Source: an uncultured Flaviramulus sp. (lineage in GTDB: Bacteria > Bacteroidota > Bacteroidia > Flavobacteriales > Flavobacteriaceae). Taken from it: a DNA stretch of 64,000 nt. Under the pieces are notes generated by a model. It searched no databases. It saw nothing but the letters and a program-made list of their open reading frames with translations, and was not told the DNA's origin. Positions 48,320-56,922 of this stretch are shown here, piece by piece. Where the stretch lies: positions 1 through 64,000 of the forward strand of contig CANLXL010000014.1 in NCBI GenBank assembly GCA_947495125.1. The letters are read 5' to 3'. The translations under genes were made by a program, and so were the position numbers. The first letter of the stretch is position 1. Each line of letters opens with the position of its first letter.

Positions 48320-49816
48320 TTGAAAAAACTAAAATTCCCAACCGCACAAACCATTCTATTAATTATTTCCGGCCTGGTAGCCCTTTTAACCTGGATTGTT
48401 CCTTCAGGTAAATATGATTCTTTAGCTTATAATAAAACGGAAAATACGTTTACTAAAACGCATTTAAATACTACACAAACCTTAGAAGCCACTCAGGAAA
48501 CTTTAACCGATCTGAACATCAAAATACCTCTGAAAAAATTCACTGGTGGCGATATTTGGAAGCCTATTAGCATTCCTAACACTTACCAAAAAGTAGACGC
48601 AAATCCGCAAGGTATAGTTGCGTTAATCAAATCACCAGTAAAGGGTATTATCGCTGCAGCAGATATCATTTTCCTTGTGTTAATTATTGGTGGACTTATT
48701 GGTATTATGAATTATACCAGTGCTTTCGATGCCGGAATTTCATGGCTGGCCAAAACTTTAAAGGGCAGGGAGTTTATTTTAATTATTATTGTTACTATAT
48801 TAGTTGCTGCTGGTGGCACCACCTTTGGATTAGCAGAAGAAACCATTGCCTTCTACCCTATTTTAATACCTATTTTTTTAGCCGCCAAATACGATGCCAT
48901 AGTAGCCCTAGCCTGTATTTACATAGGAACATCCATAGGCACCATGTGCTCTACCGTTAACCCCTTTAGCGTTATTATAGCCTCTGATGCGGCTGGTATA
49001 AATTGGACTACAGGTTTAGCAGAACGATTCGTAATGCTGTTTTTAGGGCTTATCATCTGTTTGTTGTATATCATCAGATATGCACAACGGGTAAAAAAAG
49101 ACCCGAGTAAATCTATAATTTTTGATCAAAAAGAAGACATTGAACAGTTATTTGGTAATACTACAGATTCTGCTATTGAACTCACTAACAGACTTCGACT
49201 CATCCTTTTCATTTTTGCCATGTGTTTTGTGATCATGATTATTGGAGTCTCCCAATTGGATTGGTGGTTTATTGAAATGACTTCGGTTTTTTTGGTTGGG
49301 GCGATTGTTATCGGACTTATTGCCAGAATTAAAGAGTACGCCTTTGTCGATACTTTTGTAAAAGGTGCCGGTGAATTACTTGGTGTTGCCATTATAATTG
49401 GAATTGCGCGTGGGGTAACTGTGCTTATGGATGACGGGCAAATAAGTGATACGCTATTGTATTATGCCAGTAATGTTACCAACGGAATGCATAAAGGTTT
49501 ATTTGTAAATGTGATGCTATATATTTACGCTGGATTATCCTTCTTTATTCCGTCCTCATCCGGAATGGCTGTTTTAACCATGCCTATTATGTCACCACTA
49601 GCTGATGGTGTTGGCATTGGCAGAGAAATGGTTGTAAATACTTACCAATATGGCATGGGATTGTTCGCCTTTATTAACCCAACCGGATTAATATTAGCAT
49701 CATTAGCGATCGTAAAAGTAGGCTATGATAAATGGTTGAAATTTGTAATGCCTCTGGTTATAATTCTGACCTTATTTACAATGCTCTTTTTAACGATAAC
49801 GGTTTATCTACCTTAG
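48320..49816 (+). CDS. YfcC/DcuC-like transporter
   Basis: multi-TM, GGTTFGLAEETIAFYPILIP, SSSGMAVLTMPIMSPLAD. Confidence 0.88.
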   Translation: MKKLKFPTAQTILLIISGLVALLTWIVPSGKYDSLAYNKTENTFTKTHLNTTQTLEATQETLTDLNIKIPLKKFTGGDIWKPISIPNTYQKVDANPQGIVALIKSPVKGIIAAADIIFLVLIIGGLIGIMNYTSAFDAGISWLAKTLKGREFILIIIVTILVAAGGTTFGLAEETIAFYPILIPIFLAAKYDAIVALACIYIGTSIGTMCSTVNPFSVIIASDAAGINWTTGLAERFVMLFLGLIICLLYIIRYAQRVKKDPSKSIIFDQKEDIEQLFGNTTDSAIELTNRLRLILFIFAMCFVIMIIGVSQLDWWFIEMTSVFLVGAIVIGLIARIKEYAFVDTFVKGAGELLGVAIIIGIARGVTVLMDDGQISDTLLYYASNVTNGMHKGLFVNVMLYIYAGLSFFIPSSSGMAVLTMPIMSPLADGVGIGREMVVNTYQYGMGLFAFINPTGLILASLAIVKVGYDKWLKFVMPLVIILTLFTMLFLTITVYLP

Positions 49817-50821
49817 TTAATTGAGAATTTTAACCAATAACTCCTTAAGTAAGTCTCCCTGCGGGACCGCATTAGAATCCACCCCTTTACTTTTAACATC
49901 AAACGTTCTCAAAACAGCAACAACGCTACTAACTTTTCGCATGGGATAATATTTCGCTGCTAGAATATATTCGTTAACAAAATAGGGGTTAATTCTTAAG
50001 GCCGAAGCCACATTTCGTGGAGACTTATCCGTTAAGCCATGAAAATGAAGTAACTGAGAAAAAAAATTAAACAACAAAGAAACCGTCACCACCATAGGGT
50101 TATCCTTGGGGTTTTCAGCAAAATAATGAGCTATTTGATGGGCCTTAACCGCATTTTTTTCACCGATCGCTTTGCGTAATTCGAAATTATTATAGTCTTT
50201 ACTAATTCCGATATTTTCTTCTATGACTACTGGGGTAATCTGACTGCCTTCGGGTAATATAATTTGTAATTTTTCCAGTTCATTATTAATCTTGCTCAAA
50301 TCGGTTCCTAAAAACTCCACCAACATTTGAGCCGCCTTTGGAGAGATTGTGTACTTTTTAGGAGCTAAGACACGACGGATCCAATCGGCCACCTGGTTTT
50401 CGTATAATTTTTTACTTTCATATACAACACCCGTTTTTTTAGCAGCTTTATAAAGCGCTTTTCGTTTATCAATTTTTTTATATTTATAATTGACCACCAA
50501 AACTGTTGTTGATTGCGGGTTTTCGACGTATGAAACCAATTTTTCAATGGTTCGCGATAAATCCTGAGCTTCTTTTACAATAACGACCTGATATTCAGCC
50601 ATCATAGGATAACGCTTAGCATTGCTAACAATGTCTTCAATAGATACATCTCTACCATAAAGTATCATTTGATTAAAACCTCTCTCGCCTTCACTTAAAA
50701 CATTGTCTTCGATAAAATCGGAAATCTTATCTATATAATAGGGCTCTTCTCCCATTAAAAAATAAATGGGCTTTAGATTTCTATTCTTAATATCTGTAAC
50801 TAATTGTTTTACTTCGTCCAA
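49817..50821 (-). CDS. holA: DNA polymerase III subunit delta
   Basis: PIYFLMGEEPYYIDKISDFIEDN..., LGTDLSKINNELEKL. Confidence 0.92.
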   Translation of the reverse strand: MDEVKQLVTDIKNRNLKPIYFLMGEEPYYIDKISDFIEDNVLSEGERGFNQMILYGRDVSIEDIVSNAKRYPMMAEYQVVIVKEAQDLSRTIEKLVSYVENPQSTTVLVVNYKYKKIDKRKALYKAAKKTGVVYESKKLYENQVADWIRRVLAPKKYTISPKAAQMLVEFLGTDLSKINNELEKLQIILPEGSQITPVVIEENIGISKDYNNFELRKAIGEKNAVKAHQIAHYFAENPKDNPMVVTVSLLFNFFSQLLHFHGLTDKSPRNVASALRINPYFVNEYILAAKYYPMRKVSSVVAVLRTFDVKSKGVDSNAVPQGDLLKELLVKILN

Positions 50822-50947
50822 AATCTATACACTTTGAAATTACAAGCATTAAATACCTCACTCGAATACATTGTTTTCGTATTTGGTATTTGGAGCTTGT
50901 AATATTTATTATAGTAGCTTAACTTTGGAAAACCAAAAGCATAAGCA

Positions 50948-51391
50948 TTGCAAGTACTTAATTTTCCAAAGTTTTCGTTTCGTTTCAAAAGTAGCGAAAA
51001 TAAAATTTCTATTTTCGATACCATCCGTAAAAAATTTGTGGTTCTGCAACCCGAAGAATGGGTGAGACAACATTGTGTTCAGTATTTAATTCAGATAAAG
51101 GGCTATCCGGAATCGCTCATAAATGTGGAAAAAGAATTGACCTTGAATACATTGAAAAAACGCTATGATATTGTTATATTTAACTCCGACGGAAGCATTC
51201 ATCTCATTGTAGAATGCAAAGCGCCCAAAATTACTATTGATCAAAAAACATTCGATCAAATTGCTCAATACAATTTAACTTTAAAAGCTTCTTTTTTAAT
51301 GGTCACTAATGGTTTAAATCACTATTATTGTCAGATGGATTTTAAAAATGAACGGTATCAGTTTTTAAATGATATTCCTAATTATAATTAA
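50948..51391 (+). CDS. type I restriction HsdR N-terminal-domain-like protein (orphan)
   Basis: RYDIVIFNSDGSIHLIVECKAPKITIDQKTFDQIAQYN (D...ExK nuclease-like motif). Confidence 0.82.
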   Translation: MQVLNFPKFSFRFKSSENKISIFDTIRKKFVVLQPEEWVRQHCVQYLIQIKGYPESLINVEKELTLNTLKKRYDIVIFNSDGSIHLIVECKAPKITIDQKTFDQIAQYNLTLKASFLMVTNGLNHYYCQMDFKNERYQFLNDIPNYN

Positions 51392-52380
51392 TGAATATTT
51401 CAATCGTCATATTAAACTGGAACGGAAAAAAACTATTAGAACAGTTTTTACCTTCTGTTATTTCTCATTCAAAAGAAGCTACAATCTATGTCGCTGATAA
51501 TGCCTCTACAGACGATTCTATTGATTTTGTAAGCACCAAATATCCCGCTGTGAAAATCATTCGGAATAAAGAAAATGGAGGCTACGCGAAAGGATATAAC
51601 GACGCCCTTAAAGATCTAAAGGAAGATGTTTTTTGCCTACTTAATAGCGATGTTGAAGTCTGTGAAGGCTGGCTTAATCCAGTCATCGAAACCTTTAACA
51701 CCTCAACTAATACAGCTATAGTACAGCCTAAATTACTGGATTATAAGCGTAAAAACTACTTTGAATATGCCGGAGGTGCCGGAGGGTTTATTGACAAGTA
51801 TGGCTATCCCTATTGCAGAGGCAGAATTTTTAATACCATTGAAGAAGACTTAGGCCAATATGACGATATCGCCGAAATATTTTGGGCCTCGGGAGCCTGT
51901 ATGTTTATTAGACGTGAGGTATTCTTTGATCTGAACGGATTTGATGAACGTTTCTTCGCGCATATGGAAGAAATAGATTTTTGTTGGCGCGCTAAAAATG
52001 CAAGCTATCACATCAAGTGTGTTCCAGAATCAAAAGTATACCATGTTGGCGGCGCAACACTAAGTAATACAAACCCAAAAAAAACTTTTTTAAATTTTAG
52101 AAACAGTTTATTTGCGCTCACAAAAAATGCGAAAGGGCAACTCTTTTTTATCTTACTCGTTCGCTTACTTCTTGATGGTGTCGCAGGTATAAAATTCTTA
52201 TTGAATTTTAAGCCAACACACACGTTTGCAGTAATAAACGCACATTTTAGCTTCTATAAGCACTTGGGCTATCTATTAAAATACCGCAAATCTAACCCCA
52301 ATAGAGTAAATTATTATCAAAGGAAGTCCATAGTTTTTGATTATTTCGTAAATAAAAAGACCATTTATAAAAGTTTATAA
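51391..52380 (+). CDS. family 2 glycosyltransferase
   Basis: ISIVILNWNGKKLLEQFL, YVADNASTDDS, LLNSDVEV. Confidence 0.94.
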   Translation: MNISIVILNWNGKKLLEQFLPSVISHSKEATIYVADNASTDDSIDFVSTKYPAVKIIRNKENGGYAKGYNDALKDLKEDVFCLLNSDVEVCEGWLNPVIETFNTSTNTAIVQPKLLDYKRKNYFEYAGGAGGFIDKYGYPYCRGRIFNTIEEDLGQYDDIAEIFWASGACMFIRREVFFDLNGFDERFFAHMEEIDFCWRAKNASYHIKCVPESKVYHVGGATLSNTNPKKTFLNFRNSLFALTKNAKGQLFFILLVRLLLDGVAGIKFLLNFKPTHTFAVINAHFSFYKHLGYLLKYRKSNPNRVNYYQRKSIVFDYFVNKKTIYKSL

Positions 52381-52430
52381 ATAGTTAGCAAAAGTTTTGT
52401 TAACAATGCCACAATAAAGGGTTTTTTGCA

Positions 52431-52438
52431 TACTTTTG
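52431..52438 (+). promoter_or_regulatory. Bacteroidetes -7 element of the ompA-like gene
   Basis: TACTTTTG; implies ompA-like start at 52480. Confidence 0.55.
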
Positions 52439-52479
52439 TTAAAATCAACAAAAACAGGAATTTTAATCCAATATTAATT

Positions 52480-53316
52480 ATGAAAAAAGTTTTATTACTT
52501 AGTTTATCCGCTATGTTTATACTAAGTTCATGTGTTTCTAAAAAAGAATTCACAGATCTTCAAGCCAAACAAAAAGAAACTCAAGATTTATTAAATTCTG
52601 CCACAGTTAAATTAAATTCCTGTATTGCAGATAAAGCATCGGCCACGGCCAGAGCAAATGCCTTAGAAGAACAGATTGCCGATTTAAGAAAAAGCAATGA
52701 CAATTTACAGGTTTTGTCGGCTAAAGGTGCTAGTAATATCGAAAAGACGCTTGAAAGTATGAAAGAGAAGGATCTTAAAATCACACGCCTTCAAGATGCC
52801 ATTACTAAAAAAGACAGTGTTACTTTAGCATTGGTTACAAGCTTAAAACGTGAGGTAGGCATAAATGATCCGGATATTGAAGTGAACGTAGAAAAAGGTG
52901 TTGTATTTATTTCTATTGCAGATAAACTTTTATTTAAAAGCGGTAGTTATATTGTAACGGCTGAAGCTAAAAATGTTCTTGCAAAAGTTGCTAAAGTAGT
53001 TAATAGCAAGCCAGATTTTGAATGTATGGTGGAAGGACATACCGATAGCAGATCTTACCAAAAAGGAGATTTATTAGACAACTGGGATTTAAGTGTTAAA
53101 CGCTCTACTTCTATCATTAGAGTTTTAGAAACTTTAGACGTAAACCCGAGCCAGTTAATTGCTGCAGGGCGTAGTTCTTATGTGCCGTTAGTTGATAATG
53201 ACACTGCTGAAAACAGAGCAAAAAACAGACGTACTCGTATTGTGGTACTTCCAAAAATCGATCAGTTCTATGACATGATTGAAAAAGAAATGAAGAACCT
53301 TGAAGCTAGTAATTAA
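52480..53316 (+). CDS. OmpA family lipoprotein
   Basis: lipobox FILSSCVSKKEF, coiled coil, OmpA C-terminal domain (VEGHTDSRSYQKG...NRRTRIVV). Confidence 0.93.
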   Translation: MKKVLLLSLSAMFILSSCVSKKEFTDLQAKQKETQDLLNSATVKLNSCIADKASATARANALEEQIADLRKSNDNLQVLSAKGASNIEKTLESMKEKDLKITRLQDAITKKDSVTLALVTSLKREVGINDPDIEVNVEKGVVFISIADKLLFKSGSYIVTAEAKNVLAKVAKVVNSKPDFECMVEGHTDSRSYQKGDLLDNWDLSVKRSTSIIRVLETLDVNPSQLIAAGRSSYVPLVDNDTAENRAKNRRTRIVVLPKIDQFYDMIEKEMKNLEASN

Positions 53317-53332
53317 TTAGATTTCAAATTCA

Positions 53333-53374
53333 TATACAAAAAAAACTCAGCCTTTCGGTTGAGTTTTTTTGTAT
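53333..53374. terminator. bidirectional rho-independent terminator
   Basis: AAAAACTCAGCC-tttc-GGTTGAGTTTTTTT between convergent genes. Confidence 0.9.
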
Positions 53375-53394
53375 ATAATATAAATTCGATAGGC

Positions 53395-54015
53395 TTAAAA
53401 AATCTCTAAACTCCCCTTCCCTTCACGAATAATCACCGGTTCCTCTTCAGATAAATCTATAACTGTCGAGGGTTCGTTATCACCATAACCACCATCTATA
53501 ACCAAATCAACCAAATCGTTCCATTTTTCTAAAATAAGTTCCGGATCCGTGGTGTATTCCAGAACCTCATCATCATCACGTATAGATGTAGAAACTATAG
53601 GGTTTCCAAGCTGATTTACAAGATCCAAAACGATGTTATTATCGGGAACACGTATCCCTACCGTTTTCTTTTTTTTGAAAGGATTGGGCAATGTTTTTGC
53701 TCCGGGAAGAATAAAGGTATAAGGTCCCGGCAATGCTCTTTTTAAAATTTTGAATGTCGACGTATCAATCTGCTTAACGTAATCACTTAAATTACTTAAA
53801 TCATAACATATAAAAGAAAAATTAGCCTTTTCCAGTTTGACCTGCTTAATTTTGGCGATACGCTCTAAAGCTTTTATATTCGTAATATCGCATCCCAAAC
53901 CATAAACGGTATCAGTCGGGTAAATAATAATCCCGCCGCGTTTAAGCACCGTTATCACCTTCTCAATCTCTCGTGGATTAGGATTTTCTTCATAAATTCT
54001 TAAATATTCAGCCAT
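53395..54015 (-). CDS. L-threonylcarbamoyladenylate synthase family (Sua5/YciO/YrdC)
   Basis: GGIIIYPTDTVYGLGCDI, KKKKTVGIRVPDN, STSIRDDDE. Confidence 0.93.
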   Translation of the reverse strand: MAEYLRIYEENPNPREIEKVITVLKRGGIIIYPTDTVYGLGCDITNIKALERIAKIKQVKLEKANFSFICYDLSNLSDYVKQIDTSTFKILKRALPGPYTFILPGAKTLPNPFKKKKTVGIRVPDNNIVLDLVNQLGNPIVSTSIRDDDEVLEYTTDPELILEKWNDLVDLVIDGGYGDNEPSTVIDLSEEEPVIIREGKGSLEIF

Positions 54016-54063
54016 AATATTTAAATTGCATTATCGTTTACAAAGTAAATACTATTTTTTATA

Positions 54064-54924
54064 ATGAGGCTATATAATACTTGTGGTTTGATTTTTCTTA
54101 TTGTGATGTTTTTCAATTGCTCCAATGAAAGTGCGATTGAAGACCCTAATACCGAAATTGACCCTTCCAAATATTATCAGGAATTGAATATCTCATATGG
54201 AAATGATACGAATCAAAAATTCGATTTGTATTTGCCGGCCAACCGAACAGAAAACACTAAAATTATGGTTTTAGTCCATGGAGGCGGCTGGTCTTCGGGT
54301 GATAAAAGTGATATGAATCTCATTAAAGATTTATTACGTCAAGATATTCCGAATATGGCGATTGCAAATATCAACTATAGACTGGCTGACGAAGACCATC
54401 AGCCATATCCCATGCAAATCGAAGACATCACCAGTGTTATTAACTACCTAAAAGACAACAAAGTAAAATACTCCATTTCTGAAACCTTAGGATTTATAGG
54501 CACCAGTGCCGGAGCTCACCTTTCACTACTTTGGAGTTATGCGTTCGACACCAACAGTAACACAAATATGGTTTGCAGTATTGTTGGCCCAACCAATTTT
54601 ACAGATCCTGCTTATTTGAATAATACTGATCCTGACTTACAAGCCCTTATTGATATTTACGGACTAAACCCCGCCATACCATTTTTAGAAGAGATAAGTC
54701 CTTTACACCAGGCGACGTCTGACGCTCCTCCTACGATCTTATTTTATGGAGGACAAGACCCGTTAATTCCAACCACCCAAGGCACAGGGATGCGAGATAA
54801 ACTTCAAAATCTTGGAGTTACTCATGAATTCACGTTATATCCGGATGCCGGACACGGATGGGTAGGCTTAGAATTGATAGACACCTGGACAAAGCTTAAA
54901 CTTTTCATAAATAATCATTTATGA
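54064..54924 (+). CDS. alpha/beta hydrolase (esterase) lipoprotein
   Basis: VLVHGGGWSSGDKSD, GTSAGAHLSLL, DAGHGW; lipobox MFFNCSNE. Confidence 0.9.
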   Translation: MRLYNTCGLIFLIVMFFNCSNESAIEDPNTEIDPSKYYQELNISYGNDTNQKFDLYLPANRTENTKIMVLVHGGGWSSGDKSDMNLIKDLLRQDIPNMAIANINYRLADEDHQPYPMQIEDITSVINYLKDNKVKYSISETLGFIGTSAGAHLSLLWSYAFDTNSNTNMVCSIVGPTNFTDPAYLNNTDPDLQALIDIYGLNPAIPFLEEISPLHQATSDAPPTILFYGGQDPLIPTTQGTGMRDKLQNLGVTHEFTLYPDAGHGWVGLELIDTWTKLKLFINNHL

Positions 54925-54967
54925 TGTAAATTTTGTAACATTTCATAATTATATTAGTCTTAATATT

Positions 54968-55933
54968 ATGCTAAGACGCTTTTCATTCATAACGCTTTGT
55001 ATTCTTAATATGCATTTGGTTTTCGCGATCGATGGTAATAGAAAAGCCATTCATTTTCCTGAGGCGGAAATTTTAAATGAATACACCACCAGAATTCCGT
55101 TTAAACTCATTGATCATTTAATTGTCGTTGAAGCCGAATTATTGAACAATAAGGGAAACTTCATCATCGATACCGGGTCTGAAACTTTAATATTGAATAG
55201 TGGTCATTTTCCAAAGATGTATGCGCATCAAAAAACGTTTAAGAAAACGTCAGGTGTATTGCAGTCTATTGAAAACACCTATGAAAAACGCGTAAAAGAA
55301 TTTGTCCTTCAAAGCTTCAGATTGGAAAATAAGAATTCCGATGTGATAGACCTATCGCATATTGAAAACAGCAAGAAAATAAAACTTCTGGGCATTATTG
55401 GCTACAGCATATTAAAAGATTATGAAATCTTTGTTGATATGCACTTGAATCAAATCACACTTACCAAGGTGGATGCCTTTGGCAATAAACTCGATAAGCA
55501 TGTGTATTTAGAAAAAATCACGGATAGTATTCATTTTACATTAAAGGAACATACTATCGTTCTACAGGGCTCCATAAATGGACAAAATGTAAAATTCGGC
55601 TTGGATACTGCTGCGGAATTTAACCAAATAAGCAAAAGTGTCAATAAAAAAGCTTTAAAATATTTTATTCCAAAAAAGCGATTAAAGTTAATTGGTGCGG
55701 GTAATAAGAAAATTGAGGTTTTGGCAGGGAAATTGCACCGTGTTAAGTTAAATGAGTCTGTTTATTTTGGCCCTATGCTCACCGTTTTAACAAATTTAAA
55801 CAAAATGAACGAGGCCTTTGGGACGGATTTAGATGGCATTCTGGGTTATGAATTCTTCGCTCAAAAAAGAACGATCATTAATTACCAAAAAGAACGCTTA
55901 TATTTTGTAGATTACCCCTTAAAAACACAGTGA
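54968..55933 (+). CDS. retropepsin-like aspartyl protease, secreted
   Basis: FIIDTGSETLIL and FGLDTAAEFNQIS. Confidence 0.8.
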   Translation: MLRRFSFITLCILNMHLVFAIDGNRKAIHFPEAEILNEYTTRIPFKLIDHLIVVEAELLNNKGNFIIDTGSETLILNSGHFPKMYAHQKTFKKTSGVLQSIENTYEKRVKEFVLQSFRLENKNSDVIDLSHIENSKKIKLLGIIGYSILKDYEIFVDMHLNQITLTKVDAFGNKLDKHVYLEKITDSIHFTLKEHTIVLQGSINGQNVKFGLDTAAEFNQISKSVNKKALKYFIPKKRLKLIGAGNKKIEVLAGKLHRVKLNESVYFGPMLTVLTNLNKMNEAFGTDLDGILGYEFFAQKRTIINYQKERLYFVDYPLKTQ

Positions 55934-56898
55934 AATCATTATTATCACATATCATCATTTTAGTCTTTGCCATGATAAGCTTAAATTCTAATGCCCAAAA
56001 AGACAACTTTAAGGGTTATAGAATTGAAGGTGATACCATTGTGTTTTCTTTTAACAAAAATGATTACAAAAAAGCTACAAACGATTATCGCGGAAACAAA
56101 CGTGATTTTGATGATCTGGATATCGAAAACGTTGTGGTTTCCGGTGAATTCAATAACTGGTCAAAGGATAAATGGTATATGACCAAAGTTGACGAAAACA
56201 ACTATGAATTAAGGAAAAGCATTCATGATTTTACCGATGAATTTTCCTGGGAGTTTAAGTTTGTTGTTAACAATGAATACTGGGCAGAACCCACAAAAAG
56301 AGACGGCAATATCGCCAAAGCGACAAAACATGGAAAAAGACTATACGGTGTCTATAATTTAAAAATGTATCTGGCACACCCTAATGAAAAAGGCAATGCT
56401 CATTTCAAACTAAACGGTTATAAAAATGCTAAAAAAGTCATTGTAGCAGGTTCTTTCAATAAATGGGATGAGCATCTCTTTAAAATGGATAAAGTTGATG
56501 ATGGCTGGGAACTCACTTTAAAAATAAAACCGGGGGTATACCAATATCGGTTTATAGTGGATGGGCAGTGGATGGAAGATCCCGATAATCCAAATAAAAC
56601 GAAAAACGAGTACCACGAATACAATTCATTAATAGACATTAAAGCCTATACCGCGTTTAAGCTTAGAGGATATACCAATGCTACCAAAGTAATTCTAGCG
56701 GGTTCTTTCAACAATTGGAATGAACACGATTTCGAAATGCGAAAAATGGATTATGGCTGGAAATATGTGGTTCCCCTTTCGGGTGGCAAACACCATTATA
56801 AGTTTATTGTCGACGGGAAATGGATTTTAGATCCTAATAACGCCGTAAAAGAATATGCTAATGACGGCCATATTAATTCGGTTTGCATGGTAAAATAA
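55930..56898 (+). CDS. secreted protein with three AMPK/CBM48-like E-set domains
   Basis: three repeats of VxxxGxFNxWxxxxxxMxKxDxxW...YxFxVxxxWxxDP; 4-nt overlap with the upstream gene. Confidence 0.88.
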   Translation: MKSLLSHIIILVFAMISLNSNAQKDNFKGYRIEGDTIVFSFNKNDYKKATNDYRGNKRDFDDLDIENVVVSGEFNNWSKDKWYMTKVDENNYELRKSIHDFTDEFSWEFKFVVNNEYWAEPTKRDGNIAKATKHGKRLYGVYNLKMYLAHPNEKGNAHFKLNGYKNAKKVIVAGSFNKWDEHLFKMDKVDDGWELTLKIKPGVYQYRFIVDGQWMEDPDNPNKTKNEYHEYNSLIDIKAYTAFKLRGYTNATKVILAGSFNNWNEHDFEMRKMDYGWKYVVPLSGGKHHYKFIVDGKWILDPNNAVKEYANDGHINSVCMVK

Positions 56899-56922
56899 CT
56901 CCCTTCTCGAACCCGTAAGGTC

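Noticed and set aside
50809-51024. minus ORF 71 aa (and + ORF 50871-51065) in the holA/HsdR_N gap
   Set aside because: Overlap the HsdR_N-like gene and repeat-rich promoter DNA; no signal peptide or family motif.
50948-51391. restriction-modification system
   Set aside because: Only an HsdR N-terminal-like domain is present; no HsdM, HsdS or helicase part nearby, so no defence system is claimed.
52426-52479. upstream ATG for the OmpA-family gene
   Set aside because: The TACTTTTG promoter element lies downstream of it; MKKVLLLSLSAMFILSSC at 52480 is the proper signal peptide.
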